DNA from: UBA6918 sp040754425
GTDB taxonomy: Bacteria; Pseudomonadota; Gammaproteobacteria; Burkholderiales; Thiobacillaceae
Direction of reading: 5' to 3'
Assembly (NCBI GenBank): GCA_040754425.1
Contig: JBFMCR010000023.1
Location: 4,445-68,444, forward strand
DNA: 64,000 nucleotides
Below the pieces are notes generated by a model, which saw only the letters and a list, made by a program, of their open reading frames with translations, ran no database searches and was not told the origin of the DNA. Position numbers and translations under genes: made by a program. Of this stretch, positions 26,641 to 36,252 are shown one piece after another (position 1 is the first letter of the stretch; every line of letters starts with the position of its first letter).

Positions 26641-27388
26641 GTGTGCCGCCCCACAGGCAGCCGGTATCGAGCGCCATGACGTCCTCGCGCAGATAAAGCC
26701 CCAGCGCCGACCAGTGGCCGCAGACGACGGGAATGCCTGCGGTCTTGCGCCCCGGCACGTCGAACCACGGCACGAGCGGCGGCGGCGCGCTGCCCAGGCG
26801 TCCCTTGTGATGGAATTCCATCTCCCCGTCAGGGTAACAAAACCGCATGCGGGTGAAGGCGTTGACGATAACGCGCAGGCGATCGGCGCCCGCCAGTTCG
26901 TCCGACCATTGCGCCGGCACCGATCCGTACAGTTTTGCGAACACCTGCACGTAATCCGGCCCCCGGAGCACGTTTTCCAGTTCCTTGCCATGTGCCAGGG
27001 TCTCATCCAGCGTCCAGCCCGGCCATACTCCGGCATGCACCATCAGCACGCCATGCTCGAAGTGCGCGATGTTGCGATGCAGCAGCCAGTGCATGAGGTC
27101 GTCGCAGTCCGGCGCCTCCAGAACCGGAGCCAGCGTATCGGTGTGGTGAAACCGGCGATGCCCCGCCCACACGCCCAGAAGATGCAGGTCGTGGTTGCCC
27201 AGCACCACCACGGCGCGCTCGCCCAGGTCGCGCACGAAATAAAGCGTCTGCAGAGACTCGGGGCCGCGATTGACGAGGTCGCCGACGAACCAGAGCTTGT
27301 CCTGCGCCCGGTCGAACCCGCACTCGCCCAGAAGCTTTTTCAGTGAAGCGAAACAGCCCTGCACATCTCCGATCACATATGTCGCCAA
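26567..27388 (-). CDS. apaH: Bis(5'-nucleosyl)-tetraphosphatase, symmetrical
   Basis: Hydrolyses Ap4A to two ADP. 273 residues from the TTG at 27388, which has GAAGGA about six bases upstream. No ATG fits the conserved start ATYVIGDVQGCFASL. Calcineurin-type phosphatase motifs: GDVQG, VGDLVNRGPESL, VVLGNHDLHLL and MVHAGVWPGW. The C-terminus overlaps olsA, convergent. Divergent from rep, with 69 bases between starts. Confidence 0.93.
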   Translation of the reverse strand: MATYVIGDVQGCFASLKKLLGECGFDRAQDKLWFVGDLVNRGPESLQTLYFVRDLGERAVVVLGNHDLHLLGVWAGHRRFHHTDTLAPVLEAPDCDDLMHWLLHRNIAHFEHGVLMVHAGVWPGWTLDETLAHGKELENVLRGPDYVQVFAKLYGSVPAQWSDELAGADRLRVIVNAFTRMRFCYPDGEMEFHHKGRLGSAPPPLVPWFDVPGRKTAGIPVVCGHWSALGLYLREDVMALDTGCLWGGTLTALRLEDRRVFQVDCPQMKAPKQ

Positions 27389-27457
27389 CAGTCTTCCTTC
27401 ATCATTCGTGCTTTGTTCCAATGATACAATCGCAGGCCGACTTTCCTGTTGCATCCC

Positions 27458-29440
<1,983 letters not shown>

Positions 29441-29450
29441 TCCGGACAAC

Positions 29451-29491
29451 GCAAAACAAAAGGCCGCAGCATGTGCGGCCTTTTGTTTTGC
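29451..29491. terminator. Bidirectional intrinsic terminator between rep and cytochrome c5
   Basis: An 18-bp perfect stem, GCAAAACAAAAGGCCGCA and its complement, surrounds a five-base loop. The A-rich and T-rich stem ends give a U-tract in either direction. It serves the convergent rep and cytochrome genes. Confidence 0.9.
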
Positions 29492-29504
29492 GGCTTGCGT
29501 AGGT

Positions 29505-30080
29505 TTACTTGGCCGGCGCTGCCGTGGCCGCGGTACCGCCTTTGGCGGCTTCTGCCTTGGCCGGGGCTTTGGGCGGGGCAGGCGGCTCTGGCGCCTTGAA
29601 GCTGGCACCGGCGGAGTTTGCCATGAAAGCCACGGCGCGGGCGATCTCGATGTCGGAGATGTCCGGATCGCCGCCGCGCGGGGGCATCTGGCGGATACCG
29701 TTGATGGCATGGTCGATCAGCTTCTTGTAGCCCTGGGCAATACGCGGCCCCCAGTCGCCCTTGCTGTTGAGCTTGGGTGCACCCAGCGCCCCGGAAGCGT
29801 GGCAGGACGTACACACGGCATCGTAGATCTCTTGTCCCGTACGCTCGACACGCGGGGCATTGGCATCCAGCGCCACCAGCTTGGCCACGGGTGCAATGTT
29901 CTTCAGCACTGACTTCTGGGCAACCTCAGGGCTGTCCACATCGATCTGCTCGCTTTGGATACTGTTCACCAGGAAAAGAATCAACACGATGGCGATCAGG
30001 GGAGCAAGCAGACCAAGCACAACGGAAATCATCATTTCCTGTGGCGTTGCCTTGGCCATTTTGGCGTGGGAGTCAGCCAT
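29505..30080 (-). CDS. Membrane-anchored c5-type cytochrome c
   Basis: 191 residues. One N-terminal transmembrane helix (MMISVVLGLLAPLIAIVLIL) anchors a single haem-c domain in the periplasm. The haem site is CTSCH and the likely axial methionine is in GIRQMPPRGGDPDIS, typical of cytochrome c5. The C-terminal 30 residues are a low-complexity Ala/Pro/Lys tail. It probably shuttles electrons to a terminal oxidase. A promoter-like TATAAT lies upstream, and a bidirectional terminator follows. Confidence 0.88.
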   Translation of the reverse strand: MADSHAKMAKATPQEMMISVVLGLLAPLIAIVLILFLVNSIQSEQIDVDSPEVAQKSVLKNIAPVAKLVALDANAPRVERTGQEIYDAVCTSCHASGALGAPKLNSKGDWGPRIAQGYKKLIDHAINGIRQMPPRGGDPDISDIEIARAVAFMANSAGASFKAPEPPAPPKAPAKAEAAKGGTAATAAPAK

Positions 30081-30114
30081 GTTCTGTCCTTATTAGAAAA
30101 ACTCAAAAGACTGG

Positions 30115-30143
30115 ATTATATGTAAACCCCGTGCGACCGAAAA
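30115..30143 (-). promoter_or_regulatory. Putative sigma70 promoter of the cytochrome c5 gene
   Basis: On the minus strand a perfect -10 TATAAT (30115–30120) lies 35 bases before the gene start. Seventeen bases upstream is TTTTCG (30138–30143), a weak -35. Confidence 0.45.
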
Positions 30144-30247
30144 GCCAGGAATGGTCGTTTGCCGCGCGCAGCCACCCATATGCCGGCCCACGCATGGTTT
30201 CGGTTTCTGGACGGCGCATGGCAAAAAAGGATAAGCTTCGCCCTCCC

Positions 30248-30324
30248 GCGCCCGTAGCTCAGCTGGATAGAGTACTGCCCTCCGAAGGCAGGGGTCGTGC
30301 GTTCGAATCGCGCCGGGCGCGCCA
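30248..30324 (+). tRNA. tRNA-Arg (anticodon CCG), CCA encoded
   Basis: The 77-base cloverleaf reads as follows. The acceptor GCGCCCG pairs with CGGGCGC, the discriminator is G, and CCA is encoded at 30322–30324. The D arm is GCTC…GAGT, the anticodon arm CTGCC-CTCCGAA-GGCAG with CCG at the tip, and the T arm GTGCG-TTCGAAT-CGCGC. It decodes CGG arginine codons. Confidence 0.97.
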
Positions 30325-30402
30325 GTTTTTCTTCGGCACCTTGCCCTGAGCACCGGCTTTGTGGTGCAATCAATTCTTTAGTAATTTACTCAGGAATTAG
30401 CA

Positions 30403-30798
30403 ATGTCCGGACTCTCCCCCGACTCCCCCATCCCCACAGAGATCAAGCTGCACAAGGCCTCGAAGAAGCTGGAAATCGCCTTCAGCGACGGCGCCCGCTT
30501 CGAACTGCCGTTCGAATATCTGCGCGTGTATTCGCCCTCGGCCGAGGTGCGCGGCCACGGCCCCGGCCAGGAAGTGCTGCAGGTCGGCAAGCAGTTCGTC
30601 GACATCGATCGCATCGAGCCCGTCGGCCAGTATGCCGTGGTGCTGGAATTCTCCGACAGGCACAATTCCGGCATTTATTCCTGGGATTACCTGTACGATC
30701 TGGGCGTCAATTACGCCGCCAAGTGGGAAGACTATCTGCGGCGCATGGAGGCGGCCGGCGCCTCGCGCGTCCCGGCCGACCACCAATACAACAGCTAG
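30403..30798 (+). CDS. DUF971 (gamma-butyrobetaine-hydroxylase-like N-terminal domain) protein
   Basis: 131 residues. The single domain DUF971 is seen in KLHKASKKLEIAFSDGARFE, LPFEYLRVYSPSAEVRG and GIYSWDYLYDLGVNYAAKW. In betaproteobacteria it usually precedes ubiE and may bind iron-sulfur or take part in cofactor metabolism, but its role is not established. Here it is followed after three bases by a fructosamine-kinase-like gene instead. Confidence 0.85.
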   Translation: MSGLSPDSPIPTEIKLHKASKKLEIAFSDGARFELPFEYLRVYSPSAEVRGHGPGQEVLQVGKQFVDIDRIEPVGQYAVVLEFSDRHNSGIYSWDYLYDLGVNYAAKWEDYLRRMEAAGASRVPADHQYNS

Positions 30799-30801
30799 GA
30801 C

Positions 30802-31680
30802 ATGAAGGCGGCCGCCGCGGTCGAAGCCGCAATCAGCGCCGCCATGGGCAGGTTTTTCCGCATCGAGCACCAGCGTTTTGCCGGCGGCGGCTGCATCAAT
30901 CAGGCCTGGATCGTCGAAGGCGGCGGCCGGCGCTATTTCGTCAAGACCAACCGCGCCGAATTCGCCGCCATGTTCGAGGCCGAGGCGCTCGGCCTGACCG
31001 AGCTGGAATCGGCCCGGGCCCTGCGCGTGCCAAGGCCGGTGGCAAGCGGCATCGGCGACGGTGAAGCCTTCCTGGTTCTCGAGCATCTGCAACTGAACAG
31101 CCGTGGCGATGCGGCCGAAATGGGCCGCAGGCTGGCCCTGCAGCACCGCAAAACCGCCGACCGTTTCGGCTGGGAGCATGACAACACCATCGGCAGCACC
31201 CCCCAGCCCAACGCACAAACACCGGACTGGCTGACCTTCCTGCGCGAACAGCGGCTGGGCTTGCAGCTGAGGCTGGCGGCCGAAAACGGCCACAGGGGCA
31301 GGCTGCAGCGCCTGGGCGACGAACTCCTGTCCAGACTGGAGGCCTTTTTCCCCGGATACACCGCTCTTCCTTCCCTGCTGCACGGCGATCTGTGGGGCGG
31401 CAATGCCGCCTATGCCGAATCCGGCGAGCCGGTCGTCTTCGATCCCGCGGTTTATTACGGCGACCGCGAAGCCGACCTCGCCATGACCGAATTGTTCGGC
31501 GGTTTCGGGCCGCGTTTTTATGCCGCCTACCGCGAGGCCTGGCCGCTGGACCCCGGCTATGCCGTCCGCAAAACCCTGTACAATCTCTACCACATCCTGA
31601 ACCACGCCAACCTGTTCGGCGGCGGCTATGCAAGTCAGGCCGAGACCATGATGCAGCGCCTGCTGGCGGAAGTGAAATAG
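30802..31680 (+). CDS. Fructosamine kinase family protein
   Basis: 292 residues of the FN3K/aminoglycoside phosphotransferase-like kinase fold. The N-terminal ATP loop region is FAGGGCINQAWIVEGGGRRY and FVKTN. The catalytic loop is SLLHGDLWGGNAAY and the metal motif FDPAVYYGDREADLAMTELF. Family members phosphorylate ketosamines on glycated proteins or small molecules as a repair step. Likely co-transcribed with the DUF971 gene. Confidence 0.85.
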   Translation: MKAAAAVEAAISAAMGRFFRIEHQRFAGGGCINQAWIVEGGGRRYFVKTNRAEFAAMFEAEALGLTELESARALRVPRPVASGIGDGEAFLVLEHLQLNSRGDAAEMGRRLALQHRKTADRFGWEHDNTIGSTPQPNAQTPDWLTFLREQRLGLQLRLAAENGHRGRLQRLGDELLSRLEAFFPGYTALPSLLHGDLWGGNAAYAESGEPVVFDPAVYYGDREADLAMTELFGGFGPRFYAAYREAWPLDPGYAVRKTLYNLYHILNHANLFGGGYASQAETMMQRLLAEVK

Positions 31681-31795
31681 GTAGAGCCGGTGCCGCATCG
31701 TGGCTAAAGAAACAAGCTCGTCTGCCGTTAGCGTAGTTCGAGGGTGGAAAGATAACTGCCCCGCAACAACACGAAACACCAACCGGAGACAAACC

Positions 31796-32683
31796 ATGCT
31801 CAATCGCATCGCGCTTACCCTGGTCGGGCTGCTGATGTCCTGCGCCGCATACGCCATCAGTCCCTACATCTACGGCAACAAGCTGGAGGCCGGCACCGTC
31901 CAATCAGTCGCTGCCGCAGCCGAAAGCCGACTGGAATCGCAAGGCTTCAAGGTCGTCGGCAAGTACTTCCCGAGGAATCACGAAGGCTATGGCGTGGTCG
32001 TGGTGACCGATGCCGACCTGCTCAAGCATATCGGCGACATCGGCCAACAAACCATCGTCGCTGCCGGCATCCGGGTCGGCGTCAAGGCCGATGGCACGGT
32101 TTCCTACATGAATCCCGACTACTGGTGCCGGGCTTATTTCCGCAAGGATTTCCCCGCCGTGGAAAAGACCGCCGAAAAAATCCAGGGCAGACTGGCCAAG
32201 GCGCTGGGTTCCGGCAAGGGTTTCGGCGGGAACGAAAGCGAGAAATCCCTGAGCAACTACCGTTACATGATCGGCATGGAGCGCCTGGATTCCTACAAGA
32301 ACAAGCTGAATGAAGCCGCAAGTTTCGATGACGCGGTCAAAACCGTGCGCGACAACCTGGCGAAAAAGGTCGCCGACACTTCCAAGGTCTATGAAGTGGT
32401 CATCCCCGACAAGCAACTGGCGGTTTTTGGCGTGGCCTTCAATGACCCAAAGACCGGCGATGCCAACTGGCTGAAAGCCATTGAACAGCCGGAAGCGGTA
32501 GCCGGCCTGCCTTACGAGATCTTCGTCATGGGCAAGGAAATCCACGGCCTCCACGCCCGCTTCCGTCTTGCCGTGAGCTTCCCGGAAACCGGCATGGGTA
32601 CGTTCATGCGGATTTCCCACATCCCCAATGAAATCCTGGCAACGCTGTCTGCCGTTGCCGGCGCCAAAGGCCCGGCCCAGTAA
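31796..32683 (+). CDS. Secreted protein of unknown function
   Basis: 295 residues with a clear signal peptide (ALTLVGLLMSCAAYA). I do not recognise the family. The N-terminal part (residues 25–105, with AAAAESRLESQGFKVVGKYF) loosely resembles DUF302-type folds, but this is a guess. One cysteine remains after processing (in PDYWCRAYF). The start at 31796 has CCGGAG upstream. It lies ahead of the pil chemosensory cluster, separated by a hairpin, so a functional link is not shown. Confidence 0.6.
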   Translation: MLNRIALTLVGLLMSCAAYAISPYIYGNKLEAGTVQSVAAAAESRLESQGFKVVGKYFPRNHEGYGVVVVTDADLLKHIGDIGQQTIVAAGIRVGVKADGTVSYMNPDYWCRAYFRKDFPAVEKTAEKIQGRLAKALGSGKGFGGNESEKSLSNYRYMIGMERLDSYKNKLNEAASFDDAVKTVRDNLAKKVADTSKVYEVVIPDKQLAVFGVAFNDPKTGDANWLKAIEQPEAVAGLPYEIFVMGKEIHGLHARFRLAVSFPETGMGTFMRISHIPNEILATLSAVAGAKGPAQ

Positions 32684-32693
32684 CTCCCGACAG

Positions 32694-32724
32694 ACGCACC
32701 GGCAGTAAAGTTTTGCCGGTGCGT
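32694..32724. terminator. Hairpin after the unknown secreted protein gene
   Basis: A perfect 10-bp stem, ACGCACCGGC with GCCGGTGCGT, has an 11-base loop. There is no T-tract behind it, so it may be a weak terminator or an RNA-stabilising hairpin. Confidence 0.45.
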
Positions 32725-32774
32725 GGACGTTACTGATTGACACATTCGCAACATTTCGAGCGCAGAGCGTACCA

Positions 32775-33173
32775 ATGGAAACCCCGGCCTCATTGCAAGG
32801 CGTCAAGGTAATGGTGATCGATGACAGCAACACCATCCGGCGCAGCGCCGAAATCTTCCTGAAGCAGGCCGGTTGCGAAGTCATACTGGCCCAGGACGGA
32901 TTCGAGGCATTGGCAAAAATCACCGACCATCAGCCCGACGTGGTATTCGTGGACATCATGATGCCGCGCCTGGACGGCTACCAGACATGCTCGCTGATCA
33001 AGCGCAACCCGCGCTATCGCAACACGCCGGTCATCATGCTTTCCTCCAAGGACGGACTGTTCGACCGCGCGCGCGGCCGCATGGTGGGGTCGGACGAATA
33101 CCTGACCAAGCCCTTCACCAAGGACACACTGCTAAAGGCGGTGCGTGACCATACCCTGACCAAGGCGGCCTGA
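32775..33173 (+). CDS. pilG: Twitching-motility response regulator PilG
   Basis: 132-residue single-domain receiver (CheY-like). MVIDDSNTIRRSAEIFL carries the acidic pair, VVFVDIMMPRLDGYQTC the phosphoacceptor Asp, and YLTKPFTKDTLL the conserved Lys. It is the first gene of pilG-pilH-pilI-pilJ-pilL, so PilG is the assignment. It receives phosphate from the ChpA/PilL kinase and controls type IV pilus extension. Confidence 0.9.
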   Translation: METPASLQGVKVMVIDDSNTIRRSAEIFLKQAGCEVILAQDGFEALAKITDHQPDVVFVDIMMPRLDGYQTCSLIKRNPRYRNTPVIMLSSKDGLFDRARGRMVGSDEYLTKPFTKDTLLKAVRDHTLTKAA

Positions 33174-33193
33174 CTTTTTAGACGGAGCTAGAC

Positions 33194-33559
33194 ATGGCAA
33201 TCAGCCGAATTCTCGTAGTTGACGATTCCCCGACGGAACGTTTTTTCATTTCCGACCTGCTGGTCAAGAACGGTTATCTGGTGAGCATGGCCGAAAGCGG
33301 CGAGGAAGGCATCGCCCAGGCCAAGCAGACGCGGCCCGACCTCATCATCATGGACGTGATCATGCCCGGCATGAACGGCTACCAGGCCACGCGTGCGCTG
33401 GCCAAGGATGATGAAACCAAGGACATCCCGGTCATCATCTGCACCACCAAGGACCAGGAAACCGACAAGGTCTGGGGCCTGCGCCAGGGCGCCAAAGCCT
33501 ACCTGACCAAGCCGATCGACCCGAACGACCTGCTAAGGCAGATCCGCGCCCTGGGCTGA
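33194..33559 (+). CDS. pilH: Twitching-motility response regulator PilH
   Basis: 121-residue CheY-like receiver with ILVVDDSPTERFFISDLL, the phosphoacceptor in LIIMDVIMPGMNGYQATRAL, and AYLTKPIDPNDLL. In Pseudomonas PilH acts as a phosphate sink and in retraction control. It lies 20 bases after pilG, in the standard order. Confidence 0.9.
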   Translation: MAISRILVVDDSPTERFFISDLLVKNGYLVSMAESGEEGIAQAKQTRPDLIIMDVIMPGMNGYQATRALAKDDETKDIPVIICTTKDQETDKVWGLRQGAKAYLTKPIDPNDLLRQIRALG

Positions 33560-33575
33560 GCAGGCGGCAGAAGAC

Positions 33576-34088
33576 ATGGCCCGCAAATTCAATCTTCGCC
33601 AATTCCAGACCGATCTGTCGCAGCGCATGCAGGCGGCCGCGCTTGCGCCCGCACAGGCTTCGCGTCTGGGCTTTCAGGCCGCCGACACCAACTGGCTGGT
33701 CCCCCTGGACGAGATCGACGAAGTCATGCCCCTGCCCGAAATCGTGGCCACGCCGGGAAGCAAACGCTGGTTCCGCGGCATGACCAATATTCGCGGCAAC
33801 TTGTATGCAGTCACCGACCTGAGCGATTTCCTGGCAGGGTCGCCCACTCCCGAGGCCGATGACAACCGCCTCTTGCTCGTGCACCGCAAGCATGGCGTGA
33901 ATGCGGCCCTCATCATCAGGCGTTCGCTCGGCCTGCGCCAGATCAGCCAGTTCGAAAAGCGCGAAGTGACAGCCAAATGGCCATACTGCGCCGACAGTTA
34001 CCTGGAGTCCGATGGCACCGACTGGGTGGAAATCGATCTTGCCCGGCTGCTTGCCGACCCCGTCTTCCTGTCTGTAGAAGCACAATAA
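33576..34088 (+). CDS. pilI: CheW-like adaptor PilI
   Basis: 170 residues with one CheW domain (LGFQAADTNWLVPLDEIDEV, TNIRGNLYAVTDLSDFL, WVEIDLARLLADPVFL). It links the chemoreceptor PilJ to the kinase PilL. It lies between pilH and pilJ with short spacing. Confidence 0.9.
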   Translation: MARKFNLRQFQTDLSQRMQAAALAPAQASRLGFQAADTNWLVPLDEIDEVMPLPEIVATPGSKRWFRGMTNIRGNLYAVTDLSDFLAGSPTPEADDNRLLLVHRKHGVNAALIIRRSLGLRQISQFEKREVTAKWPYCADSYLESDGTDWVEIDLARLLADPVFLSVEAQ

Positions 34089-34107
34089 TCGTTCTGTGGA
34101 GAACACC

Positions 34108-36222
34108 ATGTCGAAGGCTAACCCCATCACCAAAATCAAGGGCCTTGCCGGCCGCATGTCCAGCTCAGTCAAGGGCGTGACGGCGAAAGACCAGACCACC
34201 ATGATCATGCAGAACCTGCGCAAGCTTGCGGACCGACCCGCAGGCAAGGTTCCGCTGGTCGGGCGTCTGCCGGTGGAAAAACAGTATCTCTACGTCAGCG
34301 GCACCTTGCTGGCTTCCCTGCTGCTGGCAGCCGGCTTTACCGTCTACGGCGCCATCAAGTCCGGATACCAGGGCCACTACCTCGACCGCGCCGGCTATAT
34401 CGGCATGCTCTCGCAACGCCTGCCCAGCCTGGCGCAACAGGCCGTGCAGGGCAACGAAAAGGCTTTCGCGGACCTCGCCGAGGAAACCAGGGACTTCACC
34501 TCTACGCTCAGGGAGTTGCAAAATGGCAGCGATGCGGCACCGGCCTCGCCCGGCGACGCACAGGCCGTCCTGACACAGATCGACGCCATCTGGAAAAAGC
34601 TCGAGCCGCAGGCGCAGATGATTTCCAAAAACCGGACCGTGCTCATCAACCTGAACAAGAACATCGCCAAGATCAGTGAGATGTCGAACGACATGCAGGA
34701 ACTGACCGAGCAGATGGCCGCTTCACTGCTGGAAAGCAACGCCAGCAACCGCATCCTGTCGAATGCCAACCAGCTGGTGACGCTGACCCAGCGTATCGCC
34801 AAGAATGCCAACGCCCTGCAGGCGGCAGACACCCCCAACCCCTCCATCTTTCTGCAACTGGAAAAGGACATCACCAGCTTCCGCGACATCGTGGGCACGC
34901 TGGAAGAAGCCGCCATCGGCGAATACGCGGGAGAATTGCTCGCCGAGGTCGGCGACCAGACAGGCGACCTGGTGGAATCCGTGGGCATCGTGCTGGCCAA
35001 CACCCCGGAACTGCTGCGCTCAAAATCCGCCGCACGCGACCTGTTCAACAACAGCGACCAGTTGCTGAAAGCCGCCACCGAACTGAGCGGCAAATATGGC
35101 ACGGCCGGCTCGATTTCGTACGCGCTTGCCGCCGTGTTCGCGGTGCTGGCGGTGGCTTCGCTGGTGATGCTGGGTCTGGTCAACATCAACGAAACCAAGG
35201 CCCGCGCCAAGAAGACCGAAGAGGAAAACACCCGCAACCAGGAAGCCATTCTGCGCCTCATGGACGAGCTGGGCGAACTGGCCGACGGCAACCTGGCGGT
35301 GACCGCGAGCGTGACGGAAGACATCACCGGTGCCATCGCCGACTCGATCAACTTCACCGTTGAAGAACTGCGTACCCTGGTGCGCAACATCAACAACGCG
35401 ACCGTGCAGTTGAACAACGCCGTGCGCGACGCCAACCAGATTTCCGAACAGCTCACCGCCGCTTCCAAGCGCCAGGCCGACGAAATCGAAGAAACCTCGC
35501 AGGCAGTCGTGAACATCTCCCAGTCGGTGCAGCAGGTGTCGCAGAACGCAGCCGAATCCGCCCAGGTTGCCGAACAATCCCTGGCGGCCGCGGAAAAAGG
35601 CCAGCAGGCGGTACAGAACACCATCGCCGGCATGAACGCCCTGCGCGAGCAGATCCAGGAAACCTCCAAGCGAATCAAGCGCCTGGGCGAATCCTCGCAG
35701 GAGATCGGCGAAATCGTGGAGCTGATTTCCGACATTACCGAACAAACCAACGTGCTGGCGCTCAATGCCGCCATCCAGGCGGCCTCCGCCGGCGAGGCGG
35801 GCCGCGGCTTCTCGGTGGTTGCGGAAGAAGTGCAGCGCCTGGCGGAACGCTCCGCCGAGGCCACAAAGCAGATCGCCGCGATCGTGAAGACCATTCAGTC
35901 GGACACCCAGGACACCGTGGCGGCCATGGAAATCTCCACCCAGGGCGTGGTGGAAGGCGCCAAGCTGTCCGATGCGGCCGGTCAGACCCTGAACGAGATC
36001 GGCGAAGTGTCGAAGAAACTCGCCACGCTGATTGCCGGCATCTCGGCGGCGACCCAGAGCCAGGCGGAGGCTACTGCCAGGGTGGCGGAAACCATGCAGG
36101 ACATTCGCAACATTTCCATGCAGACCAGTGAAGGTACGCGCCAGACCGCACAGTCGATCGGCAGCCTGACCAAGCTGGCCGAATCGCTGAAAGACTCGGT
36201 GTCCGGCTTCAAGCTCGCCTGA
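34108..36222 (+). CDS. pilJ: Methyl-accepting chemotaxis protein PilJ
   Basis: 704 residues. Two transmembrane helices (about residues 66–86 and 330–355) flank a large periplasmic sensor with PilJ-type helical repeats. A HAMP-like linker and an MCP signalling domain follow, with the hairpin tip EQTNVLALNAAIQAASAGEA. It senses pilus-related or surface signals and controls PilL. The ATG at 34108 is preferred to a GTG 12 bases upstream. Confidence 0.9.
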   Translation: MSKANPITKIKGLAGRMSSSVKGVTAKDQTTMIMQNLRKLADRPAGKVPLVGRLPVEKQYLYVSGTLLASLLLAAGFTVYGAIKSGYQGHYLDRAGYIGMLSQRLPSLAQQAVQGNEKAFADLAEETRDFTSTLRELQNGSDAAPASPGDAQAVLTQIDAIWKKLEPQAQMISKNRTVLINLNKNIAKISEMSNDMQELTEQMAASLLESNASNRILSNANQLVTLTQRIAKNANALQAADTPNPSIFLQLEKDITSFRDIVGTLEEAAIGEYAGELLAEVGDQTGDLVESVGIVLANTPELLRSKSAARDLFNNSDQLLKAATELSGKYGTAGSISYALAAVFAVLAVASLVMLGLVNINETKARAKKTEEENTRNQEAILRLMDELGELADGNLAVTASVTEDITGAIADSINFTVEELRTLVRNINNATVQLNNAVRDANQISEQLTAASKRQADEIEETSQAVVNISQSVQQVSQNAAESAQVAEQSLAAAEKGQQAVQNTIAGMNALREQIQETSKRIKRLGESSQEIGEIVELISDITEQTNVLALNAAIQAASAGEAGRGFSVVAEEVQRLAERSAEATKQIAAIVKTIQSDTQDTVAAMEISTQGVVEGAKLSDAAGQTLNEIGEVSKKLATLIAGISAATQSQAEATARVAETMQDIRNISMQTSEGTRQTAQSIGSLTKLAESLKDSVSGFKLA

Positions 36223-36252
36223 TCGTCCGTATGATATTCGAGGAATTGCCGC

